Position numbers and translations under genes: made by a program. From Anaerorhabdus furcosa (GTDB taxonomy: Bacteria > Bacillota_I > Bacilli_A > Erysipelotrichales > Erysipelotrichaceae), in assembly GCF_900167375.1 (NCBI RefSeq), contig NZ_FUWY01000003.1, positions 1 through 64,000 of the forward strand: a stretch of DNA of 64,000 nt, given 5' to 3'. Below are positions 17,866 to 26,417 of this stretch, one piece after another. The notes below the pieces were generated by a model. That model did no database searches, was not told the origin of the DNA, and worked only from the letters and a program-made list of their open reading frames with translations. The stretch's first letter is position 1. Every line of letters starts with the position of its first letter.

Positions 17866-18402
17866 TTATCGATAACATTCATCTTTTAATACACCAATGT
17901 ATGGTAAATTACGAAATTTTTGGTTGTAGTCTAAACCAAAGCCAACCACAAACTCATTTTCAATTTCGAAACCTGTATATTCTGCTTTAATCTCAACGAC
18001 TCTACGATCTGGTTTATCAAGTAAAGTCACAATCTTCACAGAGTTTGCACCTTTATTTAATAACGTTTGTTTAACTGTAGTTAGTGTTCTTCCTGTATCC
18101 ACAATATCTTCTACAAGAATAATATCTAACCCCTTAATCGAGCGGTCTAAATCTTTTAATATTTTAATATCACCAATTGATTCAGTTCCTTCGTAACTTG
18201 AAACATCCATAAAATCAAATTCAATGTCCATCTCAACATGTTTTACTAATTCTGCTAAGAATGGTACAGATCCCTTCAACAATGCTACAAATAGCGGTGC
18301 TTCTTTCCCTGCATAGTCATTTGTAATTTGTTTGGCTAATTCTTTTGAGCGTGCAATAATTTGCTCCTCAGTTACTAATACCTTTTTAATCAATTGATGC
18401 AT
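17866..18402 (-). CDS. hpt: Hypoxanthine phosphoribosyltransferase
   Basis: The enzyme converts hypoxanthine or guanine plus PRPP to IMP or GMP. The PRPP-binding motif ILVEDIVDTGRTL is intact, as are LFVALLKGSVPFLAELV (PPi loop) and DVSSYEGTESIGDIK (flexible loop). The base-contact region FVVGFGLDYNQKFRNLPYIGVL is also present. Its 178 residues are the standard length. GGAGG stands seven bases before the ATG. It lies between tilS and ftsH, the classical cluster. It could also recycle bases released by the nucleoside hydrolase encoded at 31082-32008. Confidence 0.97.
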   Translation of the reverse strand: MHQLIKKVLVTEEQIIARSKELAKQITNDYAGKEAPLFVALLKGSVPFLAELVKHVEMDIEFDFMDVSSYEGTESIGDIKILKDLDRSIKGLDIILVEDIVDTGRTLTTVKQTLLNKGANSVKIVTLLDKPDRRVVEIKAEYTGFEIENEFVVGFGLDYNQKFRNLPYIGVLKDECYR

Positions 18403-18421
18403 ACTTTTTCCTCCGTGCTAT

Positions 18422-19639
18422 TCAGTATTTTAACACAAATAAGTTAGGTTTTATAGAGTAATGTTCCACATTACACCCAATTCCAGGCACCAATATCACT
18501 TCGTTATTACAATTTAAGACAATCGGCCATGACTTTCTATCTTTTAATGGTATTTTTCGATCAATAAACCATCGATTTATTTTCTTTGTACCAAACCGCA
18601 ATTGAATCGCATCCCCTTGTCTTACATTTCTAATTGTAAGCGGAAAATCAATTTCTTTCACCGTACATGCATTCACTCCCATCGAACCCGTTGTTTCTAC
18701 TATAAAATAAGGACTTTTAAAGTCTTGAATAGATTGTATTACAACCTCATACTCTTTGTCCTCATTTCCCACAATTTCACAAATTCCTTGTGAAACAATG
18801 AGTTTTCCATTACTTAACTCTACTTCATAATTATTTCTACTCCATAAAACAGTTTCTAATTGCTCAAAATAGTCTTTTGAATTATTTGCTTCCCTTAGGT
18901 TTTGATTTCTAAACCATTGTCTTAAACAATTCATTCGAAATTCCTTTGATTCATGACTTAATGTAGAAATATCCAATTGAGCTTTTGACAAAAGCCCTTC
19001 ATATTGTTTCATTCTATATCGTTCTTTATTTCTCTCTTCGATTTCTTGTAAAACACAAATACGGTCTTCATGTGTCATTTTTTCAACAATTTCATGCCGT
19101 AGTTTATTTCGTGTGTAGTGATTGGTTAAGTTAGACTCATCGATTTTGTAGGACACATCATGCGTATGACAATACGCAATACAATCCTGTTTGCTCATAT
19201 TGAGCAATGGTCTTATGATTTCCATCTCTTTATACATTGAAATTTGTGCAATTCCATAATGAGAAGGAATTGATTTTCTCTCTTTTTGAAACAAATAAGT
19301 TTCAATCAAATCATCTTGGTGATGTCCCACCAATAACCCCTGAGCATTTTCTTCCTTGTAGCATTTCATAAAAAAATCATATCGCACATCCCTTGCCCAA
19401 GCCTGAAAATTTCCTTTGCCTGTTTGTTTTGGATGTAAGACAATCATTTTAATTTGATATTTTTCACAATATTCTTTTACACATTTTTCATCACGGTCTG
19501 CAGTATTTCTTTTATGATAGTTTACATGTGCAACTACAACATTCATTTTTTCTTGGACACACATGTCTAAAAGGGCCATTGAATCTGGCCCTCCTGATAC
19601 TGCTACAATCCATTTCTTAGAAACAAGTTCTTTCATCAT
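18422..19639 (-). CDS. tilS: tRNA(Ile)-lysidine synthase
   Basis: TilS joins lysine to the wobble cytidine of the AUA-reading isoleucine tRNA. The PP-loop ATPase motif SGGPDSMALL lies at residues 15-24, followed by VVAHVNYHKR and GNFQAWARDVRYDFF. GHHQDDLIETYLFQ, RPLL and the TNHYTRNKLRHEIV motif complete the N-terminal domain. A C-terminal TilS domain (IRNVRQGDAIQLRFGTKKINRWFIDRKIPL) recognises the tRNA acceptor. The 405-residue length is typical. The Shine-Dalgarno site is weak. It is followed directly by hpt and ftsH. Confidence 0.95.
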   Translation of the reverse strand: MMKELVSKKWIVAVSGGPDSMALLDMCVQEKMNVVVAHVNYHKRNTADRDEKCVKEYCEKYQIKMIVLHPKQTGKGNFQAWARDVRYDFFMKCYKEENAQGLLVGHHQDDLIETYLFQKERKSIPSHYGIAQISMYKEMEIIRPLLNMSKQDCIAYCHTHDVSYKIDESNLTNHYTRNKLRHEIVEKMTHEDRICVLQEIEERNKERYRMKQYEGLLSKAQLDISTLSHESKEFRMNCLRQWFRNQNLREANNSKDYFEQLETVLWSRNNYEVELSNGKLIVSQGICEIVGNEDKEYEVVIQSIQDFKSPYFIVETTGSMGVNACTVKEIDFPLTIRNVRQGDAIQLRFGTKKINRWFIDRKIPLKDRKSWPIVLNCNNEVILVPGIGCNVEHYSIKPNLFVLKY

Positions 19640-19668
19640 AACTATAGTTTATCACAACTAAATTAATT

Positions 19669-20242
19669 TTACACAGTTTCGCTTTCAGTAATTAATCGTA
19701 TAATTCGTTTCTTAATCATTCGATAACAAGGTGAATCCGTCGATAAATGTGCTTTGATATCAATGATACGTGCTGTATTGATGTACTTACAATCATTTAG
19801 AAATAGAACTGATGGTTTATTCATACCGGGGTAAACATCCTAATCGCATCAAATGTTTCTTACCATTTGGATTTTCCACTAAATCATAGGCACTATGATA
19901 TTGTACCTCATTGGATGTCATTGGAATTACGAAGGCTTTCTTTTGATAAAGGGAAAAGATCAAGCCAAAATGTTGAAAACCAATTTCATTGATATACGCT
20001 TGTCCATAATCTATGAAACAAATATCGCCTTCCTTAACCTCAACTCCCAACTGTTCACATGAGGTATATTGACTACGTAATACCCAATTCGCATCACTTA
20101 CCAAATAATTATCACTGTTTTTTTCATCCACATGCATCATTACTTCTTTTCTTGCTTTGACATAAGCTAGCCACTTTGTCTGATAAGATTCTACGCACTC
20201 ATCATCACCATTTAATAATTGATTAATCCTTTGTTTATTCAT
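19669..20242 (-). pseudogene. PemK/MazF-like protein, split by a frameshift at 19828-19831
   Basis: Two overlapping frames together make one family-like protein. The first (20242-19817, ATG after AAGGAGG) has the PemK/MazF beta-barrel start EGDICFIDYG...NEIGFQHFGLIFS...VIPMTSN. It ends abruptly after LMRLGCLPRYE. The second (19824-19669, 51 residues) continues in the next frame with NKPSVLFLNDCKYINTARI, which is how the C-terminal half of the family reads. Removing one base from the CCCC run at 19831-19828 would restore LPG-MNKPSVLF and a product of about 190 residues. The change could be a real mutation, a sequencing slip or slippage-based control. It lies just before tilS. Confidence 0.65.
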
Positions 20243-20293
20243 AATTACCTCCTTACTGTCTTGTTCTAAATATTGCATTAAATTCCTAAAAAA

Positions 20294-20313
20294 AACACTG
20301 TTTTATCAGTGTT
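20294..20313 (-). terminator. Terminator overlapping the WecA/TagO stop codon
   Basis: Arms AACACTG (20294-20300) and CAGTGTT (20307-20313) with a 6-base loop read leftwards into an eight-base T-run. The hairpin overlaps the last codons of the glycosyltransferase gene. Confidence 0.8.
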
Positions 20314-21391
20314 CGTTTGTATCTTCTTTACTTTTTCCTCTAATTCGTCGCCACAATCCCAATAACGGATGAAATTTAGGATTAATCATTCCTGTTTTTT
20401 CAATGAATATCTCCGATATAAACAACAAAATAACAACCATGATCATACCTGCTACTTTATCGAAATAACTGATAACTGAACTTACTCCAAATAACATCGT
20501 CATTAAATAGAGAATTAAGACTGCATTGCGATGACCTAAATCTAATTTGTACATTAAGATATGATGCAAATGACTACGATCGGCTTCAGATATTTTTTGG
20601 CCTTTAAGTTTTCTTCGTATAATCGCGAGAAGTGTATCTGAAATTGGTATAAACAACATCAAGATTGGAAATCCCAATGTAATAAATGCAGTTGTTTTAA
20701 ATCCGAGTAAGGATATGGTCGCAATCATATACCCTAAGAAGAGTGCTCCACAATCTCCCATAAAAATACTCGCCGGGTGGAAATTATACTTCAAGAAACC
20801 TAAAATCGATCCCGCTAAGATAAGAGACATAATACAAATATCACGTCTTCCCATAAAGAAACCTAGTAAACCAATGGTACAGGTAACAATAAATGAAATA
20901 CCACTTGATAAGCCATCTAACCCATCAATTAAGTTAATTGCATTGGTGATACCTACAATCCACGCAAATGAAACAAATCCTGAAATAAATATATTATTAA
21001 TTTGAATGCCAAATGGCAAACTAATGGATGTTAAATAAATTTGACCCACAAACATCGCAACTAAAGCAGCGGCAATTTGAAATCCTAGTTTTACAATAGG
21101 TTTTAAATCAAAGATATCATCCAGTAACCCACCTGTGAAAATAATCATTCCCCCAAGAAGAATACCATTTAACGTATCATCTGCTTTAACAAAAATAGCC
21201 ATTGATATCATAAATGCTATGTAAATCGCTAAACCACCGATACGTACAATTTTCCCATGATGAACTGTTCTTTGATTCTCCTGGGCATAAATGCCTAAAT
21301 TCAAACCTACTTTCTTTGCGATAGGTACACAAATAAAAGAAAGAAGAAGTGGTAGTACAAAATAAGGGAATGCCCCAATAACTAAATTCAA
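20306..21391 (-). CDS. Undecaprenyl-phosphate GlcNAc-1-phosphate transferase (WecA/TagO type)
   Basis: This polytopic glycosyltransferase-4-family protein moves GlcNAc-1-P from UDP-GlcNAc to undecaprenyl phosphate, the first step of teichoic-acid or other wall-polymer synthesis. About ten to eleven membrane segments are seen. Conserved cytoplasmic motifs are GGLAIY, GGLLDDIFDLKP, NAINLIDGLDGLSSG, FMGDCGALFLGYM and the His-rich loop ADRSHLHHILM. A GTG at 21400 is possible. The TTG at 21391 sits about eight bases after GAGAGG and is better placed, giving 361 residues. It stands alone upstream of the frameshifted PemK-like gene. Confidence 0.9.
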   Translation of the reverse strand: MNLVIGAFPYFVLPLLLSFICVPIAKKVGLNLGIYAQENQRTVHHGKIVRIGGLAIYIAFMISMAIFVKADDTLNGILLGGMIIFTGGLLDDIFDLKPIVKLGFQIAAALVAMFVGQIYLTSISLPFGIQINNIFISGFVSFAWIVGITNAINLIDGLDGLSSGISFIVTCTIGLLGFFMGRRDICIMSLILAGSILGFLKYNFHPASIFMGDCGALFLGYMIATISLLGFKTTAFITLGFPILMLFIPISDTLLAIIRRKLKGQKISEADRSHLHHILMYKLDLGHRNAVLILYLMTMLFGVSSVISYFDKVAGMIMVVILLFISEIFIEKTGMINPKFHPLLGLWRRIRGKSKEDTNEH

Positions 21392-21503
21392 ATTGTACAC
21401 CTCTCTTTCAACTGTGAGTAATTATAGCATAGAAACAAGGGTCAAGAAAACGGGTAATGTACATTACTAGATTATCTTTCTTTTATAGTTGTGTCAAACA
21501 CCT

Positions 21504-22283
21504 CTAAAAGAGTTTAATAAAATTATATGAGATGACAATTGTCACGAAGACCAAGATTGTTAAACTAATTGGTGTGCCATACTTCTTCGGCAAATACTTA
21601 TTAATTGCATATCCCAAAATGCTTCCTATTGTAGACGAAATTAATAGCACAACAACAATTTTAGGATCAAATGAACCAAAACCTGTTGTTAAAGCTATTT
21701 TTGTAAGTTTGGTACTTAATGAAAAGAAAATAATTACAAGTGATAAAAGTGGAGCTTCTTTTTTATCATATGGAAAAAATGTCATGTATGCTGCAAGATT
21801 TAAACCACGACCACCAAAACCTAAAAAGATAATGATTGTTGATAATGTAAAACTAATCCAAAATATCTTATTCTTTGTTTCAATTACTTTTTCTTTAATC
21901 TTTATTTTATCTAAAAAGTAAAAAAACATAACGATGATAATCATGATAAAGAATAATGTTTGTATTTGTTTTACAAGCGTTTCATCAATTTTCGCTAAGT
22001 ATTCTAGTAGATATTCACCTACTATACCACCCACAATTGCCCCACATGCAGAAACTAAAACTCTTGACCAATCAATCGGTGATTTATTATTTTTAAAGAA
22101 GCGATAAGTCAAAATAAAAAGCATAGGAAAAAAGGCAACCGAAATATAATATCCAATCTCAGTTACAGAATGAATATTTATTAAATCAAACAAGGGTCTC
22201 ATAATTAATCCAGGTCCTAGCCCTGAACCAATACCAACCACAAGTGAGAAGAATGTCACGACTGCATACAATACAATTGCCAT
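21504..22283 (-). CDS. TauE/SafE (TSUP) family membrane permease
   Basis: This is a 259-residue integral membrane protein with about seven to eight hydrophobic helices. It shows the two-fold TSUP pattern: VVGIGSGLGPGLIMRPLF near the N terminus and FLGFGGRGLNLAAYMTFF in the second half. The family exports or imports small organic or inorganic anions such as sulfite or sulfoacetate. The substrate here cannot be assigned. It lies between the wall-polymer transferase and a divergent esterase gene, with no operon partner. Confidence 0.8.
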   Translation of the reverse strand: MAIVLYAVVTFFSLVVGIGSGLGPGLIMRPLFDLINIHSVTEIGYYISVAFFPMLFILTYRFFKNNKSPIDWSRVLVSACGAIVGGIVGEYLLEYLAKIDETLVKQIQTLFFIMIIIVMFFYFLDKIKIKEKVIETKNKIFWISFTLSTIIIFLGFGGRGLNLAAYMTFFPYDKKEAPLLSLVIIFFSLSTKLTKIALTTGFGSFDPKIVVVLLISSTIGSILGYAINKYLPKKYGTPISLTILVFVTIVISYNFIKLF

Positions 22284-22383
22284 ACCTAAACCAATATCAT
22301 CTTTCTAATTTAAGTCTAGCACAACTTTTTCTCTACCTATTAAATAACGCTTCATTCAAATTAAGCTTTATTTTAAAAAGTGT

Positions 22384-22406
22384 CTTGTTATAATTGACTT
22401 AACAAG
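22384..22406. promoter_or_regulatory. Inverted repeat overlapping the esterase promoter
   Basis: CTTGTTA (22384-22390) and TAACAAG (22400-22406) are perfect 7-base arms nine bases apart. The left arm overlaps a TATAAT box (22389-22394) read towards the esterase gene. This is a candidate operator; no regulator gene is next to it. Confidence 0.45.
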
Positions 22407-22422
22407 CAAAGGAGACAATCTC

Positions 22423-23301
22423 ATGGAATTAAGTAATAAACTAAAAAGTTTTCTCGAATTTGATCAAGGTCACATGGACCCTACATGTTTTCCAATTCAC
22501 GAATTAGATATCCCCTACTTCAAAAATCAAAAATTAGATGTTTATTTACCAGACTACACCACAACTAAAAAACCAACCGTAATTATCATTCATGGTGGTG
22601 GTTGGATTAGTGGATTTAAACAATCTAAATTTATGAAAGGTATGATTCAAATTGTTGAATTTGGCATTAACGTTGTATCTATAGATTATTCATTGTCCAT
22701 TGATGCTCGCTACCCTCAACAAATCATTGATATCAAACAAGCTTTATGCTGGGTTGAAAATCACGCTGAGCAATATCATTTTGATTTAGATAATCTTCAT
22801 CTGTGGGGAGAATCTGCAGGTGCTCATTTAGCACTACTTGGTGGATTGATTCAAGAAGATAATTTACTTCATTATTCTCTTACGCAAACACAACACACAC
22901 TAAAAAGCATCATTGCTTTCTATCCTGCAATTGATTCCACAACCATGTCAAAACAACTCACTGATTTAGGGTGCACCTTTACAAGTGAAACAGACATTAA
23001 CGATGAAGATGGGCTCATTAGTTTACTTATTGGAAAAGAAAACTTTACTAATCCAACTATACTGGCTGCAATTAATCCTACTACTTATATCACAAAAGAG
23101 ATGCCACGCCTTTTATTACAACATGGACAAAAAGATACTCTTGTACCTGCTCAACAAAGCATTGATTTTTATAACACAGTAAAAGAACGTTTTCCTCAAG
23201 CTAAAATTACATTAGAATTATTCCCAACGGCAATTCATACAGATGATCAATTCTTCACTCGAGAAAACATTCAACGTGTCGTTGATTTCATTAACGAGTA
23301 A
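22423..23301 (+). CDS. Alpha/beta-hydrolase esterase
   Basis: The protein has the oxyanion motif HGGGWISG (57-64) and nucleophile elbow GESAGAH (S131). Asp in QHGQKDTLVP and His in FPTAIHTDDQFF complete the catalytic triad. At 292 residues it matches the BD-FAE/esterase-lipase group that removes acyl groups from small esters or sugars. AAAGGAG precedes the ATG and a palindromic site overlaps the promoter. The 3' end overlaps the convergent S66 peptidase gene by 11 bp. The physiological substrate is unknown. Confidence 0.88.
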   Translation: MELSNKLKSFLEFDQGHMDPTCFPIHELDIPYFKNQKLDVYLPDYTTTKKPTVIIIHGGGWISGFKQSKFMKGMIQIVEFGINVVSIDYSLSIDARYPQQIIDIKQALCWVENHAEQYHFDLDNLHLWGESAGAHLALLGGLIQEDNLLHYSLTQTQHTLKSIIAFYPAIDSTTMSKQLTDLGCTFTSETDINDEDGLISLLIGKENFTNPTILAAINPTTYITKEMPRLLLQHGQKDTLVPAQQSIDFYNTVKERFPQAKITLELFPTAIHTDDQFFTRENIQRVVDFINE

Positions 23302-24238
23302 AATCATATTCAATAAAGAATTTAGAATTTTCAACTGATACTTTTGCATAAGCACCATTTACCATTGGTATCGTTGGATAGGTATGACCTATCTCAACAT
23401 CATAGACAATGGGTACATTTAAATTCAAATCATTCAATGCATCACTTATCGTTACATCGAATGCTGGTTCTGCATTATTTAATTTTCCAATCATTAATCC
23501 TTTTAAATTAGATAAGTATCCTAATTCATTTAATTGCCACAATACTCTTTTTACACCTAATGTGTTGTATTCATAGGCTTCCACATATAAAATCACATCG
23601 TTGCAATATTGTTCTTTAAATGCCAGTGTTTCATCAAAACGAGTTTGTAGTAAATTAACTAACACTTCCATACAACCTCCAAGTAATCTACCTTCAAAGT
23701 GTAAATCACCGCTTGGAATTGTATAAGTTGGTTCATCTAAAAATTGTTCGAATTTATTTTGTTTACCCATTAGTAAATCTAGTAGTGCATCACTTGCTGC
23801 TTTTAGTTGTAATGTATTGTACTCAGAAACACACATTCCATATATCGAAGCAGTATTAGCACAAGTTGCAAGCGGGTGTACAAAACATGTATTGTCTGAA
23901 TAGCCAATAAACCATTTTGGTTTCATTTCTTTTATTTGTTTAAAATCAAGATAAGGTAAGATTTCATTCATGATTTCTCCACCTGCACAAGACCATAAAA
24001 AATCAATTGAATCATCAGCATAAAAGTTCATAAGTTCTTTTGCTCTAATTTCTGGCAAATTACTTTGAGCTTTTTTTAGATTGTAAATACTTGGACATTC
24101 AACTAGTTTAAATCCTTTTTCTTCTAAGCTTTTTTTAGCAATAATATAATTTTCATAATATGGTGTTCCTGATACACCAAAGGATGGAGCGACTATACCA
24201 ATCGTTGCATTTTCTTTAATAAATTGCGGATATCTCAT
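23291..24238 (-). CDS. LD-carboxypeptidase family protein (peptidase S66, MccF-like)
   Basis: The S66 Ser-Glu-His triad is visible: nucleophile S114 in GYSDNT, Glu in VEAYEYN and His in VEIGHTYPTIPM. The N terminus ATIGIVAPSFGVS and the GGCMEVLVNLL segment are also typical. The family includes murein tetrapeptide L,D-carboxypeptidases and MccF-type enzymes that cleave microcin C-like acyl-nucleotides. The sequence alone does not decide between these. The frame reaches a GTG at 24256, but GGAGGAAGAGTT directly precedes ATG 24238, giving 315 residues. It is divergent from the nucleoside operon. Confidence 0.87.
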   Translation of the reverse strand: MRYPQFIKENATIGIVAPSFGVSGTPYYENYIIAKKSLEEKGFKLVECPSIYNLKKAQSNLPEIRAKELMNFYADDSIDFLWSCAGGEIMNEILPYLDFKQIKEMKPKWFIGYSDNTCFVHPLATCANTASIYGMCVSEYNTLQLKAASDALLDLLMGKQNKFEQFLDEPTYTIPSGDLHFEGRLLGGCMEVLVNLLQTRFDETLAFKEQYCNDVILYVEAYEYNTLGVKRVLWQLNELGYLSNLKGLMIGKLNNAEPAFDVTISDALNDLNLNVPIVYDVEIGHTYPTIPMVNGAYAKVSVENSKFFIEYDFTR

Positions 24239-24318
24239 AACTCTTCCTCCAAACACTTGTTAAGTATGTTAATCTTATTATATCTAGTTTAGATTAGCAA
24301 CAAAGAGGAGGAAGTATA

Positions 24319-26403
24319 ATGGAATTTAAAAATGCATATGACAAAATATATAGTGCTTGGATGGGAAAGATTATAGGTATTCGTTTAGGAGCACCTGTTG
24401 AAGCATGGACCTATGATGAAATAAAAAATACGTATGGCTATATCAACAATTATATAGTTGACTATGGAATCTTTGCAGCAGATGATGATAGCAATGGTCC
24501 TCTTTTTTTCAAAGAAGTTTTACGTAATAAAAAAATAGAAGAGATTACTGTTCAAGATATCGCTAACACCATGTTGAATTATATCCCTTATGAACATGGA
24601 TTCTTTTGGTGGGGTGGAAAAGGTATCTCAACAGAGCATACTGCTTATCTTAATTTAATTGAAGGTATACAACCTCCTCAATCAGGATCATCTAAATTAA
24701 ATGGACAAATTATGGCTGAACAAATCGGTGGACAAATCTTTGTTGATTGGTGTGGATATTGTTCACTTGGAGATCCTCATATTGCAAAGAAATTAGCCCA
24801 TATGGCAAGTTCAATCACACATGATCAAGATGGTATTGTTGGCGGCGAATATGTTGCTGTGATGATTGCCTTAGCATTTACCTATCATGATGCCTACACA
24901 ATTGTAACTAAAGCACTAGAGTACATTGATACCAACTCCATGTACGCAGAAGTAATTCAAGATATCATCCACTTTTATGATGCAAATCCAAATGATGAAA
25001 TGAAATGTTTCGATTATGTTTTATCAAAATATAGTTATGATCATTTCCCTGGTATGTGTCATATCATTCCAAACATTGCAATTATGATTTTGGCACTTTT
25101 GTATGGTCGAAATGATTTTAATAAAACCATGACATTGCTCTGCACTCTTGGTTATGATACAGATTGCAATTGTGGAAACGTTGGTTCTATTATTGGTGCA
25201 ATTGTTGGAATTGAAAACATTGATGAAAAATGGATAACACCTATACAAGATATTTTATTAGCGTCAAGTAATAATGGATATTTAAACCAAACAACTGTAA
25301 GTGATAGTGCTTATGAATTTACACAACTTGCATTTGAATCTCATGGATTAGAAATTCCAAATGAATACAAACGTGATCTTTCGACAACAACTTATCACTT
25401 TGATTTACCTTATGCTACAAAAGGATTTATTGCACACTCATCACGCTATTGTGAATCAAATGTAAAACAAGATCAAAACAAACTTAAAATTATTTTAAAT
25501 AATTGCTTTAATGATTACAGTTTGGATGTTGATAAAATAACTTATTTTTTACCAGATGATATTTATGATGCACGTTATGATCCACTTTTCTCTCCACAAG
25601 TTTTTCCAAATGAAACCATTACAGTTTCCTTATCGAATCCTTTAAATTGTAACTTAAGTGCTTGTCTAAGAATTACTTACACCGATGGAACAATTGAAGA
25701 TTCTACTTCTATACCCTTTACAGATCATATTGAACTTCAACACAAAATCATGAAGACAAAGAAGACAGTTCACAAAATCGGACTACATTTCGATTTTCAT
25801 GAACGTATTATGAGAAAATATATTCTTGTGAATTCATTTGAGATTGATCATCATATGAAATATGAAATTGATTTTAAAAATCAATCACCTTGTGACTTCG
25901 GATTAACCTTTGGTGAAACTTCTTGTGTTAACCCTTTCTTATTCAGTTTGCATCGTGGTAATTTAAATTACACAAATTCAGGTTTTGAGTTAATAAGTAC
26001 TGATGAAGCATTTATTCAAATGGGTGAACCTCATATCAACAAAAGAGTGATTGAAATGACTCTAGAATGTGATTGCGAAGAAGCTCATATCATCATAAGT
26101 AGCACTGGTTATAGTGATTTTCTTTCACTGAAACTAAGTCATGAAAAACCAATTTCACTTTGTAAGAAAAACGCATACAATTTTCAAGAAATTTACATAA
26201 CGAATTTAATATATGAAAAAATGAATTCTGCATTGAAAGTCGAATGTACTTGTGATTTAATTATGGTACATATAAACAATCAAACTGTTCAAATACCAAT
26301 GTCTTTAAATCAAAGTACTTTAGGTATGTTTGGAATTTATATCAAAGGAAACGGAAAAGTATCATTAATTGATTGTAAACTGGAAGGACAGTTTTCAATA
26401 TAA
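24319..26403 (+). CDS. ADP-ribosylglycohydrolase-family protein with C-terminal beta-rich extension
   Basis: Residues 1 to about 330 are an ADP-ribosylglycohydrolase domain. It has MGKIIGIRLGAPVEAW, a metal-ligand cluster AADDDSN (D55-D57) and GYDTDCNCGNVGSIIGAIVG (D280 and D282). The family removes ADP-ribose or related ribosyl groups from proteins or small molecules. Residues of about 350-694 are an extra beta-rich part, possibly a carbohydrate-binding-like sandwich. No signal peptide is seen, so it should be cytoplasmic. GAGGAGGAAG precedes the ATG and a weak promoter (TTGTTA at 24257) is present. It is the first gene of the nucleoside-uptake operon, so an N-ribosyl substrate is plausible. 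Confidence 0.82.
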   Translation: MEFKNAYDKIYSAWMGKIIGIRLGAPVEAWTYDEIKNTYGYINNYIVDYGIFAADDDSNGPLFFKEVLRNKKIEEITVQDIANTMLNYIPYEHGFFWWGGKGISTEHTAYLNLIEGIQPPQSGSSKLNGQIMAEQIGGQIFVDWCGYCSLGDPHIAKKLAHMASSITHDQDGIVGGEYVAVMIALAFTYHDAYTIVTKALEYIDTNSMYAEVIQDIIHFYDANPNDEMKCFDYVLSKYSYDHFPGMCHIIPNIAIMILALLYGRNDFNKTMTLLCTLGYDTDCNCGNVGSIIGAIVGIENIDEKWITPIQDILLASSNNGYLNQTTVSDSAYEFTQLAFESHGLEIPNEYKRDLSTTTYHFDLPYATKGFIAHSSRYCESNVKQDQNKLKIILNNCFNDYSLDVDKITYFLPDDIYDARYDPLFSPQVFPNETITVSLSNPLNCNLSACLRITYTDGTIEDSTSIPFTDHIELQHKIMKTKKTVHKIGLHFDFHERIMRKYILVNSFEIDHHMKYEIDFKNQSPCDFGLTFGETSCVNPFLFSLHRGNLNYTNSGFELISTDEAFIQMGEPHINKRVIEMTLECDCEEAHIIISSTGYSDFLSLKLSHEKPISLCKKNAYNFQEIYITNLIYEKMNSALKVECTCDLIMVHINNQTVQIPMSLNQSTLGMFGIYIKGNGKVSLIDCKLEGQFSI

Positions 26404-26417
26404 ACAGGAGGAAAGAG

